From Paenibacillus sp. (GTDB taxonomy: Bacteria > Bacillota > Bacilli > Paenibacillales > YIM-B00363): 64,000 nt of DNA. The notes beneath the pieces were generated by a model. That model saw only the letters and a program-made list of their open reading frames with translations, had not been told where the DNA came from and ran no database searches. The position numbers and the translations under genes are program-made. The stretch lies in assembly GCF_031177825.1 (NCBI RefSeq), contig NZ_JAPSKE010000017.1:1-64000 (forward strand). The letters run 5' to 3'. Below, piece after piece: positions 56,594 through 64,000 of the stretch. The first letter of the stretch is position 1; every line of letters starts with the position of its first letter.

Positions 56594-58368
56594 TCGCCCG
56601 TTCGTTGAAGGCTTTCTCCTTCCAGGAATTTAAGAAGCCGTACCGGATGCTTTTCCCATTCTTATGGAAGCACCGAAAGGCGTATGCAGGCCTGTTCTTC
56701 TTTATGTTCGTGGACATCGCGCTTACGCTGGCTTACGCCTGGTTTATGGGGACGATTACCGACGCCGCCGTCGAGGGCAGCTTCGACAAGCTCGGCCGTC
56801 TCGTTCCGGCGGGGGTGCTTCTAATCTCGCTCAGCATCGCCTCCGGCTATTGGAACAACATGCTGGATTTCCGGGCGACGGCGAACGTGAAGAAGGATTT
56901 GAAGGAGCATCTGCTCCAGCACGTCATGCTGCTTCCGGCGTCGCATATCGGCAACCTTCGCTCCGGTGCGGTGATGACTCATTTCACGGGGGACATCCAC
57001 GGCATCGGCGGCATGATCGGCAGCAGCCTGATCCATCTAGTGAAGCTTCCGCTCGTCTTTATCGCCGTATTCGTCTATATGCTTCAGATTCATTGGTTTT
57101 TATCCGTCCTAAGCCTGGCCGTCATCCCGGCCGCGCTGGCTTCCGGCGCGCTGTTCGGGGTGCTGCTTCGACGCAACAACCGCGTCATGCACGTGCTGTG
57201 CGAAAATTTGAACAGTCTGCTGAACGAGACGTTCCTCGGCACCTTCGTCGTGCGCTCCTTCAGCTTGGAGAAGAAGTTGTACCGGACCTATACGGCGGAA
57301 AATCAACGGCTGTTCGAGCTCGAGACGAAGGATACGCGGCTGCGCGGCTGGTTCCGCGCCGGCGGGGAAGCGGCCGGGGCGGCCGCGTTCTTGCTGAGCC
57401 TGTGCGTCGGCGCCTACTTCGTCTCGAATCGCGTCATCAGCATCGGCTCCCTCCTGTCCTTCGTCAATTTGACGAATCATCTGATTTATCCGCTCATGGG
57501 CATGGCGGGGCTCTGGGCCGGGCTGCAAAGCTCGCTTACGTCCGCGGAGCGGCTCCTTCGCGTGCTCGAGCAGCCGCTCGATACCCGGGAACTGCCCGAC
57601 TACGAATGCCCGCCGCCGGGCGCGAAATCGATCGCCTTTAAAGAAGTAACGTTCAGTTACGACGGGTCGACCCGGGTCATCGATCGGTTCTCGCTCGACG
57701 TCCCCGCGGGGAAGACCGTCGCGATCGTAGGCGCCAGCGGCGCGGGGAAGACGACGTTATTCCAGTTGCTATTGGGCTTCTACAAACTTGAGGCGGGGGA
57801 CATCCTTGTGGACGGGTTGTCCGCCGGAGAGCTGACGCCTTCCCGGCTCCGCGGCTATATGGCTCACGTGCCTCAGGATTCCTTCTTATTTTCGGGCACC
57901 GTACGGGACAATTTGTCGCTCGCGCGGCCCGGCGTTACGGAGGCGGCGATGATCGACGCGGCGAGAAGCGCGAACATCCACGACTTCATCGTCTCGCTTC
58001 CGAACGGATACGACACGGAAATCGGGGAGCGCGGCATGAAGCTGTCGGGCGGACAGAAGCAGCGGCTCGCCATCGCTCGAGCGATTCTGAAGGACGCGCC
58101 GATCTTGCTGCTCGACGAGGCGACCTCCGCCTTGGACGGCGAGACCGAGCATCAGGTGCAGGAAGCGTTGCAACGCCTGATGCAAGACCGCACGACGCTC
58201 GTGATCGCGCACCGCCTGTCGACGGTGCGGAACGCCGACTTCATCGTCGTCTTGGACCAAGGCCGCATCGCCGAGTCGGGGACGCACGAGGAGCTCATGC
58301 GCAAACGGGGAACGTATCGCGAATTGACCCGAAGGCAAACCAACGGCATAAGGAGCCATTATCGATGA
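56590..58368 (+). CDS. ABC exporter of the second RiPP operon
   Basis: A 592-residue half transporter. Six helices (about 30-315) are followed by the ATPase domain with Walker A GASGAGKTT, signature LSGGQKQR, Walker B ILLLDEATSALD and H-loop VIAHRLS. It has no peptidase C39 domain, so leader removal needs another enzyme, consistent with the S26 peptidase. The ATG overlaps the peptidase stop. Related to PadeD. Confidence 0.88.
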   Translation: MIARSLKAFSFQEFKKPYRMLFPFLWKHRKAYAGLFFFMFVDIALTLAYAWFMGTITDAAVEGSFDKLGRLVPAGVLLISLSIASGYWNNMLDFRATANVKKDLKEHLLQHVMLLPASHIGNLRSGAVMTHFTGDIHGIGGMIGSSLIHLVKLPLVFIAVFVYMLQIHWFLSVLSLAVIPAALASGALFGVLLRRNNRVMHVLCENLNSLLNETFLGTFVVRSFSLEKKLYRTYTAENQRLFELETKDTRLRGWFRAGGEAAGAAAFLLSLCVGAYFVSNRVISIGSLLSFVNLTNHLIYPLMGMAGLWAGLQSSLTSAERLLRVLEQPLDTRELPDYECPPPGAKSIAFKEVTFSYDGSTRVIDRFSLDVPAGKTVAIVGASGAGKTTLFQLLLGFYKLEAGDILVDGLSAGELTPSRLRGYMAHVPQDSFLFSGTVRDNLSLARPGVTEAAMIDAARSANIHDFIVSLPNGYDTEIGERGMKLSGGQKQRLAIARAILKDAPILLLDEATSALDGETEHQVQEALQRLMQDRTTLVIAHRLSTVRNADFIVVLDQGRIAESGTHEELMRKRGTYRELTRRQTNGIRSHYR

Positions 58369-59372
58369 TCATGACGCTGCTTCAAGCGCTGTACGACGAA
58401 CGCGTTCCGCTTCCGTCCGATTTCAAAGCCTACCTAAGCGCATTGGAGGATATCGAATATTTCGCGATTGCGCCGCAGGTCTATACCCTCTTGGAGGAAG
58501 GCGATCGCCTGGACCGGACGCCGCCCTTCTTCCGCGCTCGCCTGAAGGAACTGTACCGGGAATCGCTTCATCGCAATCTGTACATTCATCTGGAAACCGA
58601 CCGGCTGCTCGATCGATTCGAGGCGGAAGGCATCGATGCGATTCCGTTGAAGGGCACCCGATTCGCGGAGAAGTATTTCTCCCGCGTCGGCGCAAGGCCG
58701 ACCTCGGATATCGATGTCCTGATCCGGGCCGCGGATGTGGAACGAGCGCGGAGTTGCCTGCGATCGCTGGGCTTTACGATCGAGGGGCGGCGGATCGAGC
58801 AGCACTTCCACAGCGCGCAGGCGAAGCCGCTTCCCGGCTCGACGGTCCCCTTGCCCGTCGAACTGCATTGGAGCTTGTTGACCGAGCGAACCTCCTCCTT
58901 CGACGTCGACGAGCTTTGGGAGGAAGCGGTCCCGCGCGAGTCTTACAAGCACATTAAAGAGCTCTCCGACTATCACGCGTTCTACATGATTTGTTTGCAT
59001 GGCTGGAAGCACGCGCTGGACTCGCCTAAATATTTTCTCGATATCGCGCAGATGATCCATCGGGCGGGCGGACGCCTGGATACCGACCGCTTATTCGGGG
59101 ACGCCCTCGTGCATCGAACGCACCGGCGGTTGACCAGCACCTTGTCCATCGTGTACAACCAATTTCCCCATTTGCACCGGGTTCTCCCCCTTCCCTTCCA
59201 GAGCCGGAGCGCGGAGCGGTTATGGTGGAACTACCGCGCGATCCGACACAAAGACGAGAAAGATTTGCGGCAGTACATGCGTCTCGCCCAATACCAGTGG
59301 TCCGACTACGATTCCCCGCTGCACCGGCTATCGGCGACGATGCAGTACTTGCGATCCTTGAGCAGAAGGTAG
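58365..59372 (+). CDS. Nucleotidyltransferase of the second RiPP operon
   Basis: A 335-residue NTP_transf_5 family protein. Active-site region LKGTRFAEKYFS, then ARPTSDIDVLIRA (DxD at about 115-117) and PVELHWSLLTE. It is a paralogue of PadeN. The start ATG overlaps the exporter stop. It is the last gene; a hairpin follows at 59414-59447. Its function in RiPP maturation is not established. Confidence 0.85.
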   Translation: MIMTLLQALYDERVPLPSDFKAYLSALEDIEYFAIAPQVYTLLEEGDRLDRTPPFFRARLKELYRESLHRNLYIHLETDRLLDRFEAEGIDAIPLKGTRFAEKYFSRVGARPTSDIDVLIRAADVERARSCLRSLGFTIEGRRIEQHFHSAQAKPLPGSTVPLPVELHWSLLTERTSSFDVDELWEEAVPRESYKHIKELSDYHAFYMICLHGWKHALDSPKYFLDIAQMIHRAGGRLDTDRLFGDALVHRTHRRLTSTLSIVYNQFPHLHRVLPLPFQSRSAERLWWNYRAIRHKDEKDLRQYMRLAQYQWSDYDSPLHRLSATMQYLRSLSRR

Positions 59373-59413
59373 CCGCCGAAGAACACCGAATCGTCCCCTT
59401 CCACGCGGAAAGA

Positions 59414-59447
59414 GCCGGCGACGACGCGCGTCCGCGTCTTCGCCGGC
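59414..59447. terminator. Hairpin between convergent operons
   Basis: GCCGGCGACGACGCG and CGCGTCTTCGCCGGC form a GC-rich stem of about 15 bp (one mismatch) around 4 nt, 41 nt after the nucleotidyltransferase gene and 16 nt from the convergent secreted-protein gene. No T-run, so termination is uncertain. Confidence 0.5.
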
Positions 59448-59463
59448 CCTAAGCCCCTGCCCC

Positions 59464-61227
59464 TTACTTCAACGTCTTCGCCAAACGCGCTACTTCTCCC
59501 TCGGCCGTGTCGAACACCTCGTAGAGATTCACCGCAAGCGAGTTCATTCGCTGCTCGGTCTCCGCGCCTTCGAACCGGATCGTCTGTTTCCCGTCCACGA
59601 TGCGCCCTTGCCCGGCGAACGGCAGCGTCCGCGAATCGAGCACCCGTCCGGATTCGTCCACGAGCTCCGCTCTCATCCGCGTCGACGTTTTGTCGACGGC
59701 GGCGTCCGCGGCCCGCGAGAGGGCGACGTCCAACTCAAGCTCATAGGTGTACGTGAAATTCGCGCCTCCTTGGATCTCCGACCGAATCTTCCAACGCTCG
59801 ACGGTCATCGTGAACGGGTACATGTCGATGACCGACGCTTCCGGCGACGCCGACAAGCCCGCGGACAACGCCGCGATCGGCACTTGGGACAGCTCCGACG
59901 CCTGGCCGTCGACGGTTCCGCCGAGCACATGCAGCTCGACCTTCTCCCCTTGCTCGGAGGCGGGGATCGTGAAGGCGTAGTTCAGCACCATGCCGATCTT
60001 GGGCAAGAGCGACCGCCAGACGGTGCTCTGACGAATCCCCTCGTACCGGTCGCCGTTCGAGGTCTCCCACTCGAGTCCGAAGTGCGGCATCAAGACGGCG
60101 CGGCTTCCTCGATTCGTCATTTGGATTTTGGCAACGGCCGTCTGGTAGCCGTCGCCGTCTTGCACGAACCGCTGCAGCTCCACCACCGCGAGCTCGATGT
60201 CGGGATTCGCGAGCGGATTCGATGCGTCGAGGGCGATCTTATTCTTAAGCTTATACGGTTGGATCCGGAGAGACGCGGCCGCGGCGCTCGCCGGCGTCTG
60301 AATTTGCAGCCGCCCGACCATGTACGGTACGACTGTGCCGTCCGACCGAACGAAGGACTCGGGAGTCGCCACCGTCAAGCCGCCCCACGGCTTTCGGTGG
60401 TCCGCCGGCAGCGCGTAATGAATATACCGCGTCTCCCCCGGCTCCAACGAGAGCGCTCCCGCTTCCTTCCTCGTTCCTGTGTAAAATCGATTGTCCGCTT
60501 TCCCCACCAAGGCGAAGTCGGGGATCCATTGCTTCGCGCTTCCTGGGTTCGCGACGAGCAGTCTCGCCAGCGTAACGGCGCCTTGCGGCGTCTCCTGATC
60601 GAGGAGCTGCACCGGCGTATACCGGAGCGAATCGCCGGCCGCCGCGAGCTCGCCGGCTTCCGACAACGCGAACGACTCGCCCCAAGCAAGCGTCTTCGAC
60701 TTATCGGAGAACGTCGTCGCATTCCCTCTCCATTCCATGGAGGCGATGCCGACGGAAGCGACGACCGTCTCTTGCTTCGGGTACACGAACTCGTCTACGC
60801 TCAGCCAGACGAGCTTCTCGAGCGAGAACGCGTCATGCCGCTTCACGGTAATCATATAGCTTAACTCGATCGTCTCCCGCGGCTGCACCGCGATCGCGTT
60901 CGCCGCGCTGGGCTCCAACGCGTAGGAGATCCCCTCCGTCGTCGATACCCTGACTTGATAGTCGGGCACGACGACGACGCTAGCGCTCCGGTTGAACAAC
61001 CGCACCACGACGCCGATCCGAGTCCCTTCTTGCGTGCGTTCGTTCAAGACGCTCTTGACGCCTGCCCTCAGCTCGCTCGTGATCGCATAAGGCGTAAGCG
61101 AGGCCGCGGCCGGAGAAACCGCTGCCGCCGTATCCGCGCCCGCCGTCATCGGTAGCGCGCTCCACAGCAAGACGGGCACGAGGACGGAGCAGGCCGCCAG
61201 CCGCTTCCATTGCCAATGCTTCTTCAT
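59464..61227 (-). CDS. Secreted beta-repeat protein, unknown function
   Basis: A 587-residue exported protein. A signal peptide (LAACSVLVPVLLWSALPM, cut near AGADT) precedes three related segments (about 71-128, 220-275, 365-425). Each has the pattern N-x-x-S then P-x-F/Y with a YxG-type turn and an LxPGE or LxPx-I-x-Y ending: RLFNRSASVVVVPDYQV, LVANPGSAKQWIPDFAL and QMTNRGSRAVLMPHFGL. This is typical of Ig-like extracellular repeats. The ATG overlaps the adaptor stop (ATGA), so it is coupled to an HlyD-type adaptor and probably acts at the surface with it. The family is not recognised. Confidence 0.75.
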   Translation of the reverse strand: MKKHWQWKRLAACSVLVPVLLWSALPMTAGADTAAAVSPAAASLTPYAITSELRAGVKSVLNERTQEGTRIGVVVRLFNRSASVVVVPDYQVRVSTTEGISYALEPSAANAIAVQPRETIELSYMITVKRHDAFSLEKLVWLSVDEFVYPKQETVVASVGIASMEWRGNATTFSDKSKTLAWGESFALSEAGELAAAGDSLRYTPVQLLDQETPQGAVTLARLLVANPGSAKQWIPDFALVGKADNRFYTGTRKEAGALSLEPGETRYIHYALPADHRKPWGGLTVATPESFVRSDGTVVPYMVGRLQIQTPASAAAASLRIQPYKLKNKIALDASNPLANPDIELAVVELQRFVQDGDGYQTAVAKIQMTNRGSRAVLMPHFGLEWETSNGDRYEGIRQSTVWRSLLPKIGMVLNYAFTIPASEQGEKVELHVLGGTVDGQASELSQVPIAALSAGLSASPEASVIDMYPFTMTVERWKIRSEIQGGANFTYTYELELDVALSRAADAAVDKTSTRMRAELVDESGRVLDSRTLPFAGQGRIVDGKQTIRFEGAETEQRMNSLAVNLYEVFDTAEGEVARLAKTLK

Positions 61228-62522
61228 GGCTGCACCGCCCCCGGCTCCGAAGCCGTCTCCGCCTCGACGCTAAACACTTGTTCCCGATCTTGCAGCCCCG
61301 CTTGACCCATCACGACGAGCTTCTCCCCTTCCCGTACGCCGGACAACACTTCGTAATAGTTCGCGTTCGAGCGGCCGAGCCGCACCTCCCGCTTCTCTAC
61401 GACGTCCCCCTGCAGCACGAACACGTATTGCGTCGTTCCGTCCTCTATGACGCTATATTGCGGGATGCCCAGAGCGGTCTGATCGGCGTCCTCCGTCAGC
61501 TGCACCGACACCTTCATGCCGGGCTTCAGTCCCGACCCGACGCCCGGCGCCTCTAAACTGATCTCATACGTTTTCGTCTCCGGATCCATGATGCTCGTGA
61601 GATAATGGATATTCGCGCGACTCGTCGCCTCCCCGCCCGGCAAAGCGTATTGGAGATCGGTCTTGCCCCGGACCAGATTGGCCGCTTCCTCGTTCAATCG
61701 CGCCGAGATGCGGAGCGGATCGACCCGGTCGATCGTACCGACGACCTCGCCGGCCTTGACGAACGTCCCCTCGATCAACGTCTGGGCCGTAATGATCCCG
61801 GTGATCGGCGAGACGACTTCCAGATGCCGAAGCGCCTCCTCGACGCGAAGCAGCTCCTGCTCCGCGTCGTTCGCTTCGGCCTCCAGCGAGGAGATCGCAT
61901 CCGCCGATGTCATCGACCGGAGCCTCTGCCTCGCCAGCTCCAGGTCGATTCGGGACGCTTCCACTTGGAGCTCGGCTTCGTCCAGCGCCGACTTCGTCGC
62001 CGTTCCGCCGTCATAATCGTTCTTCGTCTTATTCCTCGCGCGAACGAGCCTCTCGTGCTCGAGCTCCATCTTCTTGATCTCGACGGACAACTCCTTCCGG
62101 CCGTCGGCCAGGGCCTGCTTCCCCGCGGCGACGGCCGCGCGCGCCCGATCCAGCGCGGCGGCCGCTTCCGATCTGGCCTGCTCCGCGTCCGCCGAGCTCA
62201 GCTTCGCCAGCGGCTCGCCTTCCTTCACCGTCTCGCCCAACCGCTTATACACTTGCTCCACCTTGCCCCCGATGTCGACGACGACGTCCATCCGGAGCGA
62301 GGTGAGGACGTCTCCGACGACGAAGACGGGCTCTTCGATGCGCCGCACGGCCACCGTCTCGACCCTCACCGTCTTCAGCGCGGGCGCTTCCGCCGCCGGT
62401 TCTTCCGATCGGAAAGCGTCCAGCAGCGAGCAGCCGGTCAGCATCGACAGGCTGAGGACCCCGATCCCGACTTGGCGCGCGCTGCGCCCGATGAACCTCC
62501 GTTGCTTCCTTCCAGATCTCAC
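61224..62522 (-). CDS. HlyD/MacA-type membrane fusion lipoprotein
   Basis: A 432-residue periplasmic-adaptor-like protein. A lipoprotein signal ends in LTGC (Cys at about 30). Then come the barrel-sandwich start (EEPVFVVGDVLTSLRMDVVV), a long coiled coil (about 95-205), VVSPITGIITAQTLIEGTFV and a C-terminal MacA-like domain (DGTTQYVFVLQGDVVEKREV). GTG 62522 is preferred, with AAGGAAGAAGGG upstream; an ATG 7 codons earlier lacks a ribosome site. No permease partner is adjacent. It lies 26 nt after the BY-kinase. Confidence 0.85.
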   Translation of the reverse strand: MRSGRKQRRFIGRSARQVGIGVLSLSMLTGCSLLDAFRSEEPAAEAPALKTVRVETVAVRRIEEPVFVVGDVLTSLRMDVVVDIGGKVEQVYKRLGETVKEGEPLAKLSSADAEQARSEAAAALDRARAAVAAGKQALADGRKELSVEIKKMELEHERLVRARNKTKNDYDGGTATKSALDEAELQVEASRIDLELARQRLRSMTSADAISSLEAEANDAEQELLRVEEALRHLEVVSPITGIITAQTLIEGTFVKAGEVVGTIDRVDPLRISARLNEEAANLVRGKTDLQYALPGGEATSRANIHYLTSIMDPETKTYEISLEAPGVGSGLKPGMKVSVQLTEDADQTALGIPQYSVIEDGTTQYVFVLQGDVVEKREVRLGRSNANYYEVLSGVREGEKLVVMGQAGLQDREQVFSVEAETASEPGAVQP

Positions 62523-62548
62523 GAGGTACCCTTCTTCCTTCATTAGAA

Positions 62549-63232
62549 TTAAGAGTAGTAAGGATATTTCTGAGCGTCCTTCCGATGCACCTTCGTCAGC
62601 GTCGCTCCTAGAATCCTGGCTTTCGCTTGATTCAGCTCGTCCAGAGCCTTCTTCGCGGCGTCCCGCTTCACCTTGCCGCCCTCGACGACGAATAAGACGC
62701 CGTCGCACTTCGACGCGACGATCTTCGCGTCGATCGCGCCGAGCACCGGAGGCGTATCGATGACGATGACGTCGTATCTTCGCTTAAGCTCCTGCAAGAG
62801 CGAATCGAGCCGATCGGATGCGAGCAGGTCGGACGGATTCGGTACCGGCGTACCCGCGGTCATCACGGACATCCGCTCCAATGGGGAATCGTGAACGATA
62901 TCGAACAATACGGTATTCGGATCGGCTAGGTAGTCCGTCAGGCCGATTCCTCCGCCGCGGCCCGTCAAGGAATGCAGACTAGGCTTTCGGATGTCGCCGT
63001 CGACGAGCAGGGCGTTCTTCCCGCCCCTCGCGTAAGCCGCGGCCAATTGCAGCGCCGTCGTCGTCTTGCCCTCGCCCGGTGCGGCCGAAGTGACGGCGAT
63101 CGTCGCGATGGATACCGTCAGGCCGACGGCGGCGAAGTCGATGTTGATTTTCAAAGTGCGGTACGCTTCGGAAAAGGGGGACGAAACATCGCCGTGCAGC
63201 GAAACCGTCGACTTAGAATTTAACCGCGGCAT
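62549..63232 (-). CDS. Bacterial tyrosine kinase (EpsB/CapB-like)
   Basis: A 227-residue BY-kinase. Walker A SAAPGEGKTTTALQ, Walker A' LLVDGDIRKPS and Walker B DVIVIDTPPVLG are complete, and the C-terminus carries the autophosphorylated Tyr cluster (AQKYPYYS). With the Wzz-type modulator (upstream, 20-nt overlap) it controls EPS chain length and export. ATG 63232 follows GGGAGGGG. Confidence 0.93.
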   Translation of the reverse strand: MPRLNSKSTVSLHGDVSSPFSEAYRTLKINIDFAAVGLTVSIATIAVTSAAPGEGKTTTALQLAAAYARGGKNALLVDGDIRKPSLHSLTGRGGGIGLTDYLADPNTVLFDIVHDSPLERMSVMTAGTPVPNPSDLLASDRLDSLLQELKRRYDVIVIDTPPVLGAIDAKIVASKCDGVLFVVEGGKVKRDAAKKALDELNQAKARILGATLTKVHRKDAQKYPYYS

Positions 63233-63962
63233 ACGGCCCCTCCCCGATGTTCTTGGTTTTCGAGCGGCGGCGCTTCTCCAGCTTCGGAATGGAGGACAAC
63301 GTCGGAATGCCGAGCGCCTCCCGGATGTCATCCTCCGTCCGCAAGGTGTCGTCGAGGCTGTCGAGCAGGATGACGCCGCCGACCGACAGGATCAACGAAG
63401 CCATGAAGCCGAGGACGATGTACGTGTTTTGTTTCTCGTTGATCGGCTCCGGGTCGGCTTCCATCTTCGCTTCCGTTAAGACGACTACGCTGTTCACCGG
63501 GGAGATGCGCGGGATTTCGGCTTGAAACACGTCGGTGATCGCGTTTACGATCAAGACCGCGCGCTCGTGAGAGTAATCTACGATGGAGAAAATCATGACC
63601 TGGGTGTTGTTCAGGGCGGCGACTCGAACCGCGGACATCAAGTGCTCGGAGCTCACGCCCAAATTCGGGTAGCGCTGAACGACCTTGTCCATAATGATCG
63701 GGGTGCGAATCACTTCCTTATAAGTGTCGATCAATCCGCTGTTCGCGCCGCCGCCGATGTTCATCTGCTGCCGACCGAACGGGTCCGCCTCGCTCGCGTC
63801 GTTCACGATCAGCTTCGTATGCGCCTCGTACATGGGGACATAGTTTTGGTAGCTGTACCAAGCCGCAAGCGTCGTGAAGGACGCGACGCAGACGACGATG
63901 AGCCATAAGCGTCTTTTGACCATAGTAAAATAGACCTTTACGTCTATTTCGTCCGATCTCAT
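63213..63962 (-). CDS. Wzz/EpsA-type chain-length modulator of the BY-kinase
   Basis: A 249-residue protein of the CapA/YveK family: cytosolic start (DEIDVKVYFTMVKRR), TM1, an external Wzz domain and TM2 (YIVLGFMASLILSVGGVILL). A C-terminal cytosolic tail follows (RTEDDIREALGIPTLSSIPK), which activates the BY-kinase. It is the first gene of its unit; AGGG precedes the ATG at 63962. A promoter was not identified before the window end. Confidence 0.93.
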   Translation of the reverse strand: MRSDEIDVKVYFTMVKRRLWLIVVCVASFTTLAAWYSYQNYVPMYEAHTKLIVNDASEADPFGRQQMNIGGGANSGLIDTYKEVIRTPIIMDKVVQRYPNLGVSSEHLMSAVRVAALNNTQVMIFSIVDYSHERAVLIVNAITDVFQAEIPRISPVNSVVVLTEAKMEADPEPINEKQNTYIVLGFMASLILSVGGVILLDSLDDTLRTEDDIREALGIPTLSSIPKLEKRRRSKTKNIGEGPYAAVKF

Positions 63963-64000
63963 ATCATTTTCCCTCCACTGTCGTTAGCCGTCTCAACAGT

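Noticed and set aside
54852..59372. Second RiPP operon called as another lasso cluster
   Set aside because: No asparagine-synthetase-like cyclase or B2 protease in the operon, and the precursor has no clear Gly/Ala1 to Asp8/9 ring pattern.

Overview
The window looks like a chromosomal segment of a high-GC, spore-former-type Firmicute of the Paenibacillaceae (Paenibacillus/Cohnella-like). The support is strong AAGGAGG-type ribosome sites, sigma-A promoters, frequent TTG and GTG starts, many Bacillus-type families (DUF975, YkuK, DegV, SinR, MarR-MMPL, SLH domains), a TPP riboswitch and a paeninodin-type lasso peptide cluster, which is known from Paenibacillus. The species is inferred, not proven. 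No rRNA, transposase, integrase or CRISPR array was seen.

Region 1 (1-25 kb) is mostly ordinary chromosome. It holds a tRNA-Thr, a four-gene ATP-grasp/DUF350 operon, a TPP-riboswitch operon for uptake of a thiamine pyrimidine precursor with a TatD hydrolase gene, small membrane and glutamine-rich proteins, a MarR-MMPL exporter pair, rmuC, a block of about 105-bp tandem repeats, degV, two Xre-type regulators (one a clear SinR homologue) and glmS.

Region 2 (25-47.7 kb) is a large exopolysaccharide (EPS) locus on the minus strand, in two transcription units. The upstream unit starts with an EpsC-type UDP-GlcNAc 4,6-dehydratase preceded by a structured leader resembling the EAR/epsC RNA. It carries seven glycosyltransferases, a UDP-HexNAc dehydrogenase and 4-epimerase, an EpsG-type polymerase, a pyruvyl transferase, a flippase, an acyltransferase and an SLH/beta-helix surface protein. 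The downstream unit carries galE, a 59-residue protein, a priming glycosyl-1-phosphate transferase, a PglD/EpsM-type acetyltransferase and an EpsN-type aminotransferase. Together these could make UDP-diNAc-bacillosamine from UDP-GlcNAc, load it on undecaprenyl phosphate, extend it, flip and polymerise it. GlmS supplies the GlcN-6-P.

Region 3 (47.7-59.4 kb) is a double RiPP island. On the minus strand is a complete paeninodin-type lasso cluster (cyclase C, precursor A, HPr-kinase-like K, RRE B1, protease B2, nucleotidyltransferase N, ABC exporter D). Facing away from it on the plus strand is a second six-gene operon: a 72-residue Asn/Gly-rich precursor, another HprK-like kinase, another PqqD/RRE protein, an S26-type peptidase, another ABC exporter and another nucleotidyltransferase. 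It has no lasso cyclase and no B2 protease. I regard this as the most likely undescribed system in the window.

Region 4 (59.4-64 kb) resumes the EPS theme with a secreted repeat protein, a lipoprotein HlyD-type adaptor, a BY-kinase (EpsB-like) and its Wzz-type modulator (EpsA-like). In Bacillus subtilis epsAB are followed directly by EAR and epsC, so here the RiPP island sits inside a split eps locus.

The regulatory theme is striking. Perfect or near-perfect 16-bp inverted repeats of the type GTTCTTTATAAAGAAC, which match the SinR operator geometry (GTTCTYT inverted around 2 bp), lie exactly in the 17-bp spacer of three promoters: the galE unit, the epsC unit and the second RiPP operon. Another lies just downstream of the lasso promoter. 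This suggests that the SinR homologue at 22.6-23.0 kb co-controls EPS and both peptide systems.
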